The translations under genes were made by a program, and so were the position numbers. The notes below the pieces were generated by a model. It saw only the letters and a list, made by a program, of their open reading frames with translations. It ran no database searches and was not told the origin of the DNA. A DNA stretch of 64,000 nt from Croceicoccus gelatinilyticus (GTDB taxonomy: Bacteria; Pseudomonadota; Alphaproteobacteria; Sphingomonadales; Sphingomonadaceae), in assembly GCF_018398395.1 (NCBI RefSeq), contig NZ_JAHCBF010000006.1, positions 62,001-126,000 on the forward strand, given 5' to 3'. Below, one piece after another: positions 1 through 8,266 of this stretch (its first letter is position 1; every line of letters begins with the position of its first letter).

Positions 1-1
1 G

Positions 2-433
2 ATGGTCGGACGGCAGGACGGGAAGAACCTGTTCCTGCTGCGATCCGACGACTTGTCGTGCTGGGACGACGAGGGCGAACTGCTGATGGGGCCGAAGTAT
101 CCGTGGGAATTCATCCAGATCGGCAATTGCGGCAGCCCGATCCTGACCGATCATGGCTGGCTGCTGTTCACCCACGGTGTCGGCGCGATGCGCAAGTACG
201 CGCTGGGCTGCGCTTTGCTGGACCGCGACGATCCTTCAAAGGTGCTGGCACGCAGCAAGGCGCCCGTACTGACCGCAGAGGACGACGACCGGTCGGGATA
301 TGTGCCCAACGTGGTCTATACCTGCGGCGCGCTGAAGATGGGTGAGGATATTCTCGTGCCCTATGGCATTTCCGATAGCGCGGTTGGCTTTGCGACCTGT
401 ACAGTCGATGAAATAATGCAGATCATGGAGTAG
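2..433 (+). CDS. GH130-family beta-mannoside phosphorylase/hydrolase, C-terminal part
   Basis: The window opens inside this gene. The frame is open from the first bases to TAG at 431-433, so about 143 C-terminal residues are seen and the true start lies upstream. The visible part looks like the end of a glycoside hydrolase family 130 beta-propeller: a GNCGSPI stretch near residue 42, then WLLFTHGVG, and a closing PYGISDSAVGFATC strand. GH130 enzymes act on beta-mannosides, often by phosphorolysis releasing mannose 1-phosphate. It ends 4 bases before manC, so it probably shares an operon linking mannoside breakdown to mannose-phosphate metabolism. The exact substrate cannot be told. Confidence 0.75.
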   Translation: MVGRQDGKNLFLLRSDDLSCWDDEGELLMGPKYPWEFIQIGNCGSPILTDHGWLLFTHGVGAMRKYALGCALLDRDDPSKVLARSKAPVLTAEDDDRSGYVPNVVYTCGALKMGEDILVPYGISDSAVGFATCTVDEIMQIME

Positions 434-437
434 GATA

Positions 438-1475
438 GTGGCTTCGCATTTGGTCCCGGTTGTCCTGTGTGGCGGAAGCGGGACCCGTCTATGGCCCCGT
501 TCGCGGGCATCGCGTCCCAAGCCTTTCATTCCGCTGGTCGATGAAGAGCCGTTGTTCATCTCGACGCTGAAGCGCTGTGCGGACCCCGATATGTTCGGGG
601 CACCGGTCGTCGTGACCGGTAGCGCGCATCTCGAACATGTCGAAGCGCAGCTGGATGCCGCAGACGGGACCGTGATCGTCGAACCGATGGCTCGCAACAC
701 AGCGGCGGCCATCGCGCTGGCCGCGTGCCGGCTGGACGAAGACGATATCATGCTGGTCTGCCCGAGCGATCATCACATTGCCGATTGCGATGCGTTCAAT
801 GCGGCGGCTTCCCGTGCCCGCGAACTGGCGAGCGAGGGCTGGCTGGTGGCTTTCGGCATCACGCCCGACGCGCCTGAAACCGGGTTTGGCTACCTGAAGC
901 AAGGGGACGAGATCGGCGGCGGCGCATGGGCCATCGAACGCTTTGTCGAAAAGCCCGATCGCGCGCGGGCAGAGGCTTTCCTGGACGAGGGTGGGTATAG
1001 CTGGAACGGCGGCCTCTTCGCCTTCCGCGCCGGCACGTTCATGGACGAACTTACCGCTCATCGCCCGCAGATCGCGCAAAAGGCGCGTGAAGCTGTGAGC
1101 GCAGGGCACGGCGAAGGACGTCGCTTCTATCCCGAGGCCAAGGCCTTTGCCGAGATCGAGAGCGAGAGCGTCGACTACGCGGTCATGGAAAACACCGGCA
1201 AGGCCGCGATGGTACCGGTCGCCATGGGCTGGTCCGACATCGGCAATTGGCAGGCGCTTCGCGAAGCGCGCGAATGCGACGGCGACGGGAATGTCGCGCG
1301 AGGCCGGGTCGAACTGGTCGACTGCCGCAATGTCATGGTCGACAGCGACGGACCGCGTGTCTCCGTCATCGGGCTGGAGGACGTGATCGTGGTCGTCGAC
1401 GGGGACGACATCCTCGTAACCACGGCCGACGGTGCCCAGAAGGTCGGCAAGCTTGCGGGAGCATGCTCGCAATGA
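438..1475 (+). CDS. manC: mannose-1-phosphate guanylyltransferase
   Basis: Makes GDP-mannose from mannose 1-phosphate and GTP in the cytoplasm, a precursor for exopolysaccharide and glycoconjugates. The nucleotide-binding signature GGSGTRLWPRS lies at residues 12-22, FVEKP sits in the middle, and WNGGLFAF follows, as in the family. At 345 residues it has only the guanylyltransferase domain and lacks the C-terminal isomerase domain of bifunctional AlgA/ManC proteins. That activity is supplied by the next gene, which overlaps it by 4 bases. The start is GTG, 4 bases after the GH130 stop, so translational coupling is likely. Confidence 0.93.
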   Translation: MASHLVPVVLCGGSGTRLWPRSRASRPKPFIPLVDEEPLFISTLKRCADPDMFGAPVVVTGSAHLEHVEAQLDAADGTVIVEPMARNTAAAIALAACRLDEDDIMLVCPSDHHIADCDAFNAAASRARELASEGWLVAFGITPDAPETGFGYLKQGDEIGGGAWAIERFVEKPDRARAEAFLDEGGYSWNGGLFAFRAGTFMDELTAHRPQIAQKAREAVSAGHGEGRRFYPEAKAFAEIESESVDYAVMENTGKAAMVPVAMGWSDIGNWQALREARECDGDGNVARGRVELVDCRNVMVDSDGPRVSVIGLEDVIVVVDGDDILVTTADGAQKVGKLAGACSQ

Positions 1476-2278
1476 GCGCGGTCCTGCCCACGATCTCGGT
1501 CGAAAAGCCGTGGGGCAAGGATACCCTGCCGCCGCCGTTCTCCGCGCCTGAAGGCCAGCGGATCGGCGAGATCTGGTTCGAACCGCCTGAGGCGCTTCCC
1601 GACCTGCTCGTCAAATATATCTTCACCAGCGAAAAGCTGTCGGTGCAGGTCCACCCCGACGATGACCAGTCCGAAGCGGTGGGGCTTGGCCGGCAGGGCA
1701 AGTCGGAATGCTGGTACGTGATCGACGCCGAACCGGGCGCGACGCTGGGTGTCGGCTTTGCCAGCGATCTCGATGCAGACACGATGCGCGCTGCCTCGCT
1801 GGACGGCAGCATCGAGGACATGCTCGTCTGGCACGAGGTAAAAGCGGGCGACTTCTTTTACATCCCGGCCAACACCGTCCACGCCATCGGCGCAGGCGTC
1901 AGCCTGATCGAGGTTCAGCAGAACAGCGACATCACCTACCGCCTTTACGACTATGGCCGCCCGCGCGAACTGCACCTTGAAGAAGGCATGGCGGTGGCGA
2001 AGGGCGAACCTTACGACATGGGCCTGCACCAGATGGTGCCGGATGGCGGCACGATGCGGCTGGTCGAAGGGCCGTTCTTCCTGCTCGACAAGGTTGAGGG
2101 GCCGGTCGAACCCGCGATCGCCGGCGATTACCCCGGCGCACTGCTGGTCATCCCGCGCAGCGAAGGCGTCAGCGTTGCGGGCAAGGCAGTTGCCGTGGGC
2201 GAATGCGCCTTGGCCGACGACATCCAGTGCGTGGAGATAGCGGACGATGCGACCGCACTGTTGACGCGGGGCTGTTGA
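1472..2278 (+). CDS. manA: mannose-6-phosphate isomerase, class I (cupin type)
   Basis: Interconverts mannose 6-phosphate and fructose 6-phosphate, a zinc-dependent reaction. The N-terminal EKPWGKD, the metal-binding VQVHPDD and the PANTVHAIGAG...YRLYDYGRPRELH stretch are typical of type I enzymes. I chose the ATG at 1472 because it overlaps the manC stop as ATGA; another ATG in the same frame lies at 1463. The protein is 268 residues, shorter than the enterobacterial enzyme but usual for alphaproteobacteria. With manC and the GH130 gene it forms a mannose-supply operon. Confidence 0.9.
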   Translation: MSAVLPTISVEKPWGKDTLPPPFSAPEGQRIGEIWFEPPEALPDLLVKYIFTSEKLSVQVHPDDDQSEAVGLGRQGKSECWYVIDAEPGATLGVGFASDLDADTMRAASLDGSIEDMLVWHEVKAGDFFYIPANTVHAIGAGVSLIEVQQNSDITYRLYDYGRPRELHLEEGMAVAKGEPYDMGLHQMVPDGGTMRLVEGPFFLLDKVEGPVEPAIAGDYPGALLVIPRSEGVSVAGKAVAVGECALADDIQCVEIADDATALLTRGC

Positions 2279-2319
2279 GCCCGCTTTCCCGAAGGCATCG
2301 GTGCGGTTAGAACGGGCGC

Positions 2320-2760
2320 ATGATCGTTCAGACCATCCAGCTTGCACTCGCGCCGGTGTTCGTGCTCGTCGCCATCGGCAACATCCTCAACATGATGGCA
2401 TCGCGGCTTTCGCGCGTGGTCGACCGTACGCGCGAAATGCAGGTCGCCTTCCGCGAGAGCGAGGGCGAGGAACACGATGCCAGCGTCCGCGAACTGCGCA
2501 TGCTGGCGCGCCGCACGACGCTGATCGGGCGGGCGCAACTGATGATGGTGCTGTCCGCGATCACCATCGGGATCACGGTCGTGCTGATTTTTTCCAGCCA
2601 GTTCCTGCAGGCCGCCACCGAACCGGCAGTCGCAACTGCCTTTGCGCTGGCCATTGGCCTGCTTCTGGCAGGCCTTATCCTGTTCCTGATGGAAACGCGG
2701 GTGGCGTCGGAACAGCTGCGCGTTCCGCTCGCCTATCTGGAACTGGACCGCGACCTTTAA
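2320..2760 (+). CDS. DUF2721 membrane protein
   Basis: A 146-residue protein with a hydrophobic N-terminus (residues about 1-25), a charged middle rich in Arg/Glu (RLSRVVDRTREMQ), and two further hydrophobic segments around residues 75-95 and 105-125. This is the pattern of DUF2721, a small inner-membrane family of unknown function. It follows manA by 42 bases on the same strand. Its stop codon lies within the palindrome TTAA (2757-2760), which also holds the stop of the convergent gene. Confidence 0.8.
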   Translation: MIVQTIQLALAPVFVLVAIGNILNMMASRLSRVVDRTREMQVAFRESEGEEHDASVRELRMLARRTTLIGRAQLMMVLSAITIGITVVLIFSSQFLQAATEPAVATAFALAIGLLLAGLILFLMETRVASEQLRVPLAYLELDRDL

Positions 2761-3053
2761 CTCAGCAGTTTGCGGCCCTTCTGTTCGATCGCGCCGGAGA
2801 TCATCGGTTCCACGAAGGACAGCGCAAACGGCAGGTCGATCGTGAAGACGACGGCCTCGTCCTCGATGTCGACGTTGCCGGTCATTTCCTGACCCATCGC
2901 GCGGATCGTCATGATCATGCGATCTTCGCTGGCCCAGCTGGTCTCGATTTCGGCCATTCCGCCGGGGACCAGGTTGGTCATCGAATCCTGTTTGTCGTCG
3001 AGGCGACGGCGCACCTCCGCCTTGGGGAGGGAGTGCGGCACGGCTACGCGCAT
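2757..3053 (-). CDS. polyhydroxyalkanoic acid system family protein
   Basis: A 98-residue soluble protein that begins MRVAVPHSLPKAEVRRRLDD. This matches the PHA-granule-region family (PHA_gran_rgn), small alpha/beta proteins often near polyhydroxyalkanoate genes but also found alone. The exact role is not known. It is the last gene of a minus-strand run after TelA and XpaC, starting 1 base beyond the XpaC stop, so it is probably co-transcribed with them. It ends tail-to-tail with the DUF2721 gene. Confidence 0.75.
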   Translation of the reverse strand: MRVAVPHSLPKAEVRRRLDDKQDSMTNLVPGGMAEIETSWASEDRMIMTIRAMGQEMTGNVDIEDEAVVFTIDLPFALSFVEPMISGAIEQKGRKLLS

Positions 3054-3054
3054 G

Positions 3055-3900
3055 TCAGTTATCCTTGGGAGTGGGTTCAGATGTCAGGGGATCGGTCTCG
3101 CCCAGCGCCTTGGGCGCAGGAGAAACCGGAGGCAGCGCCGGATCGGGCGCGCCGGGAGAAGGCAGGGCGGGCGTTTCGTCCATCGCGCTGCCGTACTTGT
3201 AGTCGAGATAGCGGGTCCGCACCGCCAGCGCATCGAGATCGCCTTCGGCCAGTTGCCGCGTCACGGTATCGATCTCGCGGCTGATGCTCTTCAGGCTTTC
3301 GGTCACCTGGCTATCGGGCGTGCTGCCGGCGCTGTCCTGCGACCGCAAGTGGCGCGGGATCTTGGTGTAGCTCGACACGACTTCGGGCAGGTCGCGGGTG
3401 ACGAGATTGCGCACCGAAACCGCGGCGGGCGTATTTTCGTCCAGTCCCTGAAGCTGCACGCCAAGTCCGTCGAGCTGCACGCCGATCTGGTCGACGAGCG
3501 TCACGGCAGGCGCGGGCAGGGCAGGGCGCTGGTGTTCGAGCCACAGTTCGGTCTTCGCAACGTTCTGCTGCAAGTCGCCGCGCGACAGGGTGGCCGCCTT
3601 GGGCACCTTGATCTTGGGATACCTGCTCAGCACCCAGACCGCGACGACCGCCAACAGGACCGTGATGAACAGTCCTTCAAAGCCCAGCGCGCTGACGAAC
3701 AGGCCGAAGCCCATCGCGGCCACGACAATGGCGGCAATCGCGATGAAGATACGCTTCAGCTTGGTGGCTGCGTGCTCTTTCTTAAGGCGCGCCGAGCCTG
3801 CCCCGATGGACCCGCGGTGATAACCGCCGGTGCGGTTCACCGCGAGGCTGGTGCGGGCCCCATCCATGATGCGGGAGGTATCGTGAGTGCTGTCGGCCAT
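3055..3900 (-). CDS. XpaC-like membrane protein (5-bromo-4-chloroindolyl phosphate hydrolysis family)
   Basis: A 281-residue protein: a basic N-terminus, two adjacent membrane segments between about residues 48 and 92, a cytoplasmic helical domain to about residue 235, and a Pro-rich tail. Its position 11 bases after the TelA gene and its layout match the XpaC family, which is repeatedly paired with TelA. The pair is associated in the literature with cell-envelope stress and resistance phenotypes; the biochemical role is unresolved. Family assignment is from layout and neighbour more than from motifs. Confidence 0.65.
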   Translation of the reverse strand: MADSTHDTSRIMDGARTSLAVNRTGGYHRGSIGAGSARLKKEHAATKLKRIFIAIAAIVVAAMGFGLFVSALGFEGLFITVLLAVVAVWVLSRYPKIKVPKAATLSRGDLQQNVAKTELWLEHQRPALPAPAVTLVDQIGVQLDGLGVQLQGLDENTPAAVSVRNLVTRDLPEVVSSYTKIPRHLRSQDSAGSTPDSQVTESLKSISREIDTVTRQLAEGDLDALAVRTRYLDYKYGSAMDETPALPSPGAPDPALPPVSPAPKALGETDPLTSEPTPKDN

Positions 3901-3911
3901 CGCGCTCGTGC

Positions 3912-5141
3912 TCAGCTATCCAGGCTCAGCAGCGGGTTCGACTGCGCCTCAACCTGCGCCTTGGCCGCGCCCTCTGCACGGGCGATATAGCCGCGCGAAC
4001 GCTCTACCTCGTCCGACAGGGTGTCGACTGTCTGCTTCATGGAATCGAGCGCCTTCAGCTTGAAAGTGTCGATGGTGTCCATCGTGTCGTAGATGTTCTG
4101 GAAGGCGCGCTGCAGCGTTTCCAGCGGGATCGTGCTGGACGCGGCCTGTTCGTGGATCTTGCCGGTCTGGTCGCGCAGCATCGTGCTGGTGGAATCGATG
4201 ATGCCCGCCGTCGTGTCGTTCAACGCCGTGATCTGGCCGAGGACGAGCTTCTGGTTGGTCATTGCCTGCGCAACGGTGACCGCGGTGCGCAGGGCCGACA
4301 CGGTCGTCGTGCTGGCGCGGTCGACGCCCTTCACCAGTTCGACGTTGTTCTTCTTCACAAGGTCCAGCGCGAGGTAACCCTGAACGCTGACCGCCATCTG
4401 CGTCAGCAGGTCCTGCGTGCGCTGGCGGGTGTAGAACAGTGCAGATTCGCGGATCGCCTTGGCCTTGGCCGGATCGGTCGCATCCAGGTCGTTCGCCGCT
4501 TCTTCAAGCTTGCTGTCGAGCGTCTTGGAGATGTGGATCATCTGTTCCAGTTTGCCCATCGCTTCCCACAGCTTCTGGCGTTCCACGTCGATGGCGGCAT
4601 TGTCCATCAGCAGTTCGTCCTTGCCGCTGGCAAGGCGGCCAAGGATCGCCTGAATGTGGCCCTGCGCGCTGGTGTAGCTGTCGAAATAGCCCTTCAGCTT
4701 GTTGCCGAAGGGGATGATGCCGAACAGCTTGCGGCCCGTCAGCTTGCCCTTGCGGCCCGGATCGAGATCTTCGACCGTCTGGCGCAGTTCGGTAAGGTCC
4801 GCGCCGATGCCGCTGTCCGCGTCCATCGCGCGCACCGGACGGTCGAGGAAACGGTTCGACATCGACGATGCCGCCATGATCTCCTTGCGGCCCATGCTGG
4901 TCAGCTGGTCGACCTTCTTGCCGAATTCGGGCGAATTCGCATCCTGCGCGATCAGGTCCGACACGAAGATGTCGACTTTCGCTTCCAGCTTGGACTTCGT
5001 CTCTTCCTCGACCGGGACGAGGCCAGCGGCCTTTTCAGGCTTTACGTCCGGAACGGGGCTGGGTGCTTCCAGCGTGAGTTCGGTTGCGGTCGCAGTTGCG
5101 GTCGGCTGTTCTGCCATGGTCATCCCGTGTTTGAAGGGCAT
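3912..5141 (-). CDS. toxic anion resistance protein, TelA family
   Basis: A 409-residue, largely helical cytoplasmic protein. Recognisable TelA features include IIPFGNKLKGYFDSYTSAQ followed by a long coiled-coil-like region and a C-terminal stretch around NTYDTMDTI-like repeats (here QNIYDTMDTIDTFK). TelA/KlaA proteins were named for tellurite resistance, but chromosomal copies probably act in envelope homeostasis. Alternative starts at 5123 and 5117 exist; 5141 is kept because an AGGGCGG-like site precedes it. It is the first gene of the TelA-XpaC-PHA protein operon. Confidence 0.85.
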   Translation of the reverse strand: MPFKHGMTMAEQPTATATATELTLEAPSPVPDVKPEKAAGLVPVEEETKSKLEAKVDIFVSDLIAQDANSPEFGKKVDQLTSMGRKEIMAASSMSNRFLDRPVRAMDADSGIGADLTELRQTVEDLDPGRKGKLTGRKLFGIIPFGNKLKGYFDSYTSAQGHIQAILGRLASGKDELLMDNAAIDVERQKLWEAMGKLEQMIHISKTLDSKLEEAANDLDATDPAKAKAIRESALFYTRQRTQDLLTQMAVSVQGYLALDLVKKNNVELVKGVDRASTTTVSALRTAVTVAQAMTNQKLVLGQITALNDTTAGIIDSTSTMLRDQTGKIHEQAASSTIPLETLQRAFQNIYDTMDTIDTFKLKALDSMKQTVDTLSDEVERSRGYIARAEGAAKAQVEAQSNPLLSLDS

Positions 5142-5213
5142 GTCCGCCCTTGTGGTTCATTGACTGTATTAGCTATGTAAGACACGTAATTCAAGGACTG
5201 CCGGACGTATACT

Positions 5214-6314
5214 TCAGTCGGCCTGCCCCAGTTGCTGTGTAATGTGGGCCAGCCACTTGTCGCTTTCGATATGGCGTAGCAGCGCGATGTTGACGTTTTC
5301 GCGAAGCGGGCTGCTTTCGGGAAGGGCGATGCCGTAGTCTTGCCGCCCGAACGATCCGGGCAAAACGCGCAAGTCGCCCTGATTTCCGCGGCCGACCGAA
5401 TAGCGCAGCAGCGGATCGTCGTGCACGAAAGCATCGATCTCTCCGCTGGCCAATGCCTGCAACCCGCCGGACACTTCGGAAAAGCCGGTGGAGGCAATGC
5501 CGTCACGGGCCAGCCATTCCTCGCCCGCCGAATCCATGACGGAGCCAACGCGCACGCCGTCGAGGTCGCCCGGCCCCGTGACCGCGCCTTCCAGCCGGTC
5601 CGCCGTCAGCGACGATGCGATCATGCCGGTGATGGTCGAAATGATCAGCAGGGCCGTGAACATCCAGATCAGCGCGACGATCTTGCCAGCCGGAGTGCGC
5701 GGCGCCTTGTCTCCATAACCCACGGTGGTCATCGTGACGGCGGCGAACCAGAAACCCGATCCGATGCCCTTGGCGTCTTCGGCAAATTCGTCGGAATTAC
5801 GCTTCCGCTCGGCCAGCCAGAACAGGACGCCCACCACGGTCAGCATGGCAACCAGAACGGCCAGGGTCTTCAGGAAATCCCACGAAAAGAACTTGCCGAT
5901 CAGCGTGAAATAGGAGGTCGGTTCCTTGCGCACCGCTATGCCAAAGCCGGTGGCATAGAACGGGTGGCTGAAATCCACGTCCTGTTCGCGGGCCTGCGTA
6001 ATGGTGAGCGCACCGACACTGGCGTCGTAATCGCCCGCAGCGACGCCGCCGATCATGTCGTTGAGGTCTGCTTCCTCGAAATTGTATTCATAGCCATTGG
6101 CGTCCGCGACTGCGCGCCATAGTTCGATGGCCAGCCCTTCCCAACGGCCATCATCGCCCTTCATCGCAAAAGGCGGAGCCTCTCGCGTGGCGATGCGCAT
6201 CTGGTCGCCATCCTGCGCCGCTGCGACAGTGGGAGAGAGGAGGGCGAGAAAGGCCAGCAAGGCGGCAAGAATTGCGGGCAAGCTGCGGCCAGAGGGGCTC
6301 GTCGTGCGATCCAT
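5214..6314 (-). CDS. bacterial ionotropic glutamate receptor-like channel
   Basis: A 366-residue protein that splits a periplasmic solute-binding domain around a potassium-channel-like pore. Residues 1-33 are a signal peptide. The first binding lobe runs to about 140, a membrane helix is at 148-168, and a pore loop with TVGYGD at residues 197-202. A second helix is at 211-236, and the second binding lobe covers about 244-360. This is the layout of prokaryotic GluR0-type receptors: ligand binding, probably of an amino acid, would open a K+-selective pore. The ATG at 6314 is chosen because it starts the signal peptide; the longer frame upstream has no coding character. It stands alone between TelA and an entericidin gene. 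Confidence 0.85.
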   Translation of the reverse strand: MDRTTSPSGRSLPAILAALLAFLALLSPTVAAAQDGDQMRIATREAPPFAMKGDDGRWEGLAIELWRAVADANGYEYNFEEADLNDMIGGVAAGDYDASVGALTITQAREQDVDFSHPFYATGFGIAVRKEPTSYFTLIGKFFSWDFLKTLAVLVAMLTVVGVLFWLAERKRNSDEFAEDAKGIGSGFWFAAVTMTTVGYGDKAPRTPAGKIVALIWMFTALLIISTITGMIASSLTADRLEGAVTGPGDLDGVRVGSVMDSAGEEWLARDGIASTGFSEVSGGLQALASGEIDAFVHDDPLLRYSVGRGNQGDLRVLPGSFGRQDYGIALPESSPLRENVNIALLRHIESDKWLAHITQQLGQAD

Positions 6315-6438
6315 GCCGCGATCATGCCGCAAACAGAAGGGGTTGCAAGCCCGCCGGTTCATCTGCCCGCAATGAATGTTCCGTGAAATGGCGATCCGGC
6401 CTATAGTCGGCCACCATTTCACGAAGAGAACACGAACC

Positions 6439-6570
6439 ATGATCCGCAAAATCGCAACCGGTGCCGCACTTGCTGCCGTCGTCCTCGGCCTTACGGCCTG
6501 CAACACCGTCAAGGGCCTCGGCGAAGACATCGGCTCGGTCGGCCGCGCCGGCGAAGAAGCCATCAACTGA
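6439..6570 (+). CDS. entericidin A/B-like small lipoprotein
   Basis: A 43-residue protein with a lipoprotein signal peptide ending LTAC (Cys21), followed by NTVKGLGEDIGSVGRAGEEA. This is the entericidin/EcnAB family, small envelope lipoproteins in which EcnB-type members promote lysis in stationary phase and EcnA-type members counter it. An ATG at 6439 with AGAGAAC upstream is the start. There is a single copy here and no partner next to it. Confidence 0.85.
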   Translation: MIRKIATGAALAAVVLGLTACNTVKGLGEDIGSVGRAGEEAIN

Positions 6571-6604
6571 TCGGTTGTTATCAGGCCATCGTGGTTCGGG
6601 CCGG

Positions 6605-8221
6605 TCATTCCGGCTTGAACCACATGTCCTGATAGGAATGCATGTTCATCGGGCGCGCCACCACGCCCCCGCCCCTTTCCTGCACGAGATAGTTTCGCTG
6701 GCGCCAGTACATCGGGATAACCGGTACTTCGTCCGCGATCAGGTCCTCCGCCTGTTGGGACAGGGCCAGCTGCGCTTCGCGTGTGGGAGCGGTCTTGATC
6801 CTCGCGATCAGGCTGTCGAACTGCGGATTGCTCCACTGCATGGCGTTATAGGTGCTGCCCGTCACGAAACTGTCGATGAACGTGGTCGGATAGGCGTAGT
6901 TTGCGGCCCAGGCGGCATAGCTGATGTCGAAGTCGTGCGAATTCAGGCTGTCGAGGTAGACTTTCCATTCCTGGTTGTAGATCGCGACCTCGATGCCGAG
7001 GTTCTTCTTCCACATGAACTGGGTCACTTCGGCCAGCTTGCGGTGATCCTCGCTTGAAATGGTCAGAAGCTCGGTCGGCGGGAAACCTTGGCCGTCAGGG
7101 TATCCAGCCTCTGCCAGCAATTCGCGCGCGCGTTCGGGGTCGAAAAGCGGCGCCGTGCTGCGCGCATATCTCGGGATGCCCTGCGGCACGACACCACTTG
7201 CGGGTGCAGAACCGCTTTTCAGCACTTTTTCCGTCAGGGTTTCCCGGTCGATGGCAAGCGACAGTGCCTTGCGTACCCGCGGATCCTTCAGCGCGCCTTT
7301 CTGCGTGTTGATGGCAAGGTAGGTCGTGGCCAGAATCGGATGGCTGTGGACGAGGTCGGGGTATCTCTCTTTCAGCGCCGGAAACTTGCCCATCTGCATC
7401 GCGGCCGTCATGTGCAGCTGGTTGCCGAAGAACATCGTCGTTTCGGTCTGCGCGTTTTCGACCGGCAGAAAGCGGATGCCGTTCAGCGTGACGTTGTCGG
7501 CGTCCCAGTATTGCGGATTCTTTTCCAGTTCGACGTACTGGTTCGTGCGCCACTCCTTCAGCGTGAAGGCGCCGTTGCACACGAACTTGCCGGGCACGGC
7601 CCAGTCGTTGCGGCGATCGTCGATCGCGCCATTCGCCTCGATCGCGGCCCGCTGGACCGGGCTGTATCCGTAATTCCTGACGAGCTGGAGAAAGAAGGGG
7701 GTGGGGCCGACCAGTTCGACCTCCAGCGTGGAGGCATCTATGGCACGCACCCCCACCGTCGAGAAATCGTCCGTCTTACCTTTGTTGAAGGCTTCTGCCC
7801 CTTTGATGAAATAGAGAAGTTCCGGATAGGAGGCGCCGAGTGCGGGGGTCAGGGCCCGTTTCCAGCTGAATACGAAATCCTGTGCGGTGACTGGCGTTCC
7901 GTCGGACCATTTGCCTTCGGGCTGAAGCTTGAAGGTCCATGTAATCAGGTCGTCCGAGGACCATGATGCCGCCGCACCGGGCGCGACGTCCATGTCATCG
8001 GTAGGATGCGGGCGGACAAGCCCTTCGCATATCGAATTGCCGATACGCGATTCCGGCGTTGCCGCATCGGTATGCGGGTCCAGCGTCTTGGGTTCGGCCT
8101 GGTTGCCGACAAGCAGGATGCCCTGTTCAGCCGCGATGTCTGCCGTCGTCTTGCCCGATCCACATGCGCCCAGCGCAAAGCTTGCCACGGCCAGAAGGGC
8201 CGCGCCGGTCGATAGCTTCAT
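6605..8221 (-). CDS. oligopeptide ABC transporter substrate-binding lipoprotein (OppA type)
   Basis: A 538-residue periplasmic binding protein of the SBP_bac_5 family. The signal peptide ends in LGAC (Cys20), so the mature protein should be lipid-anchored. Family stretches seen are NQAEPKTLDPHTD, VTAQDFVFSWKRAL, and VRKALSLAIDRETL near residue 300. OppA-like proteins bind oligopeptides, including murein peptides. No permease or ATPase genes are next to it, so it must work with components elsewhere or in another role. Confidence 0.9.
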   Translation of the reverse strand: MKLSTGAALLAVASFALGACGSGKTTADIAAEQGILLVGNQAEPKTLDPHTDAATPESRIGNSICEGLVRPHPTDDMDVAPGAAASWSSDDLITWTFKLQPEGKWSDGTPVTAQDFVFSWKRALTPALGASYPELLYFIKGAEAFNKGKTDDFSTVGVRAIDASTLEVELVGPTPFFLQLVRNYGYSPVQRAAIEANGAIDDRRNDWAVPGKFVCNGAFTLKEWRTNQYVELEKNPQYWDADNVTLNGIRFLPVENAQTETTMFFGNQLHMTAAMQMGKFPALKERYPDLVHSHPILATTYLAINTQKGALKDPRVRKALSLAIDRETLTEKVLKSGSAPASGVVPQGIPRYARSTAPLFDPERARELLAEAGYPDGQGFPPTELLTISSEDHRKLAEVTQFMWKKNLGIEVAIYNQEWKVYLDSLNSHDFDISYAAWAANYAYPTTFIDSFVTGSTYNAMQWSNPQFDSLIARIKTAPTREAQLALSQQAEDLIADEVPVIPMYWRQRNYLVQERGGGVVARPMNMHSYQDMWFKPE

Positions 8222-8266
8222 TCCCCGATCCCCCCAGATCGAAGCGCGCGCCGCGCAAAGGCTGTG

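Noticed and set aside
489-1472. Long minus-strand open frame opposite manC (and many similar ones opposite core genes)
   Set aside because: It mirrors the codon structure of a clear gene; the translation is Arg/Asp/His-rich with no motif. Such antisense frames are usual at high G+C.
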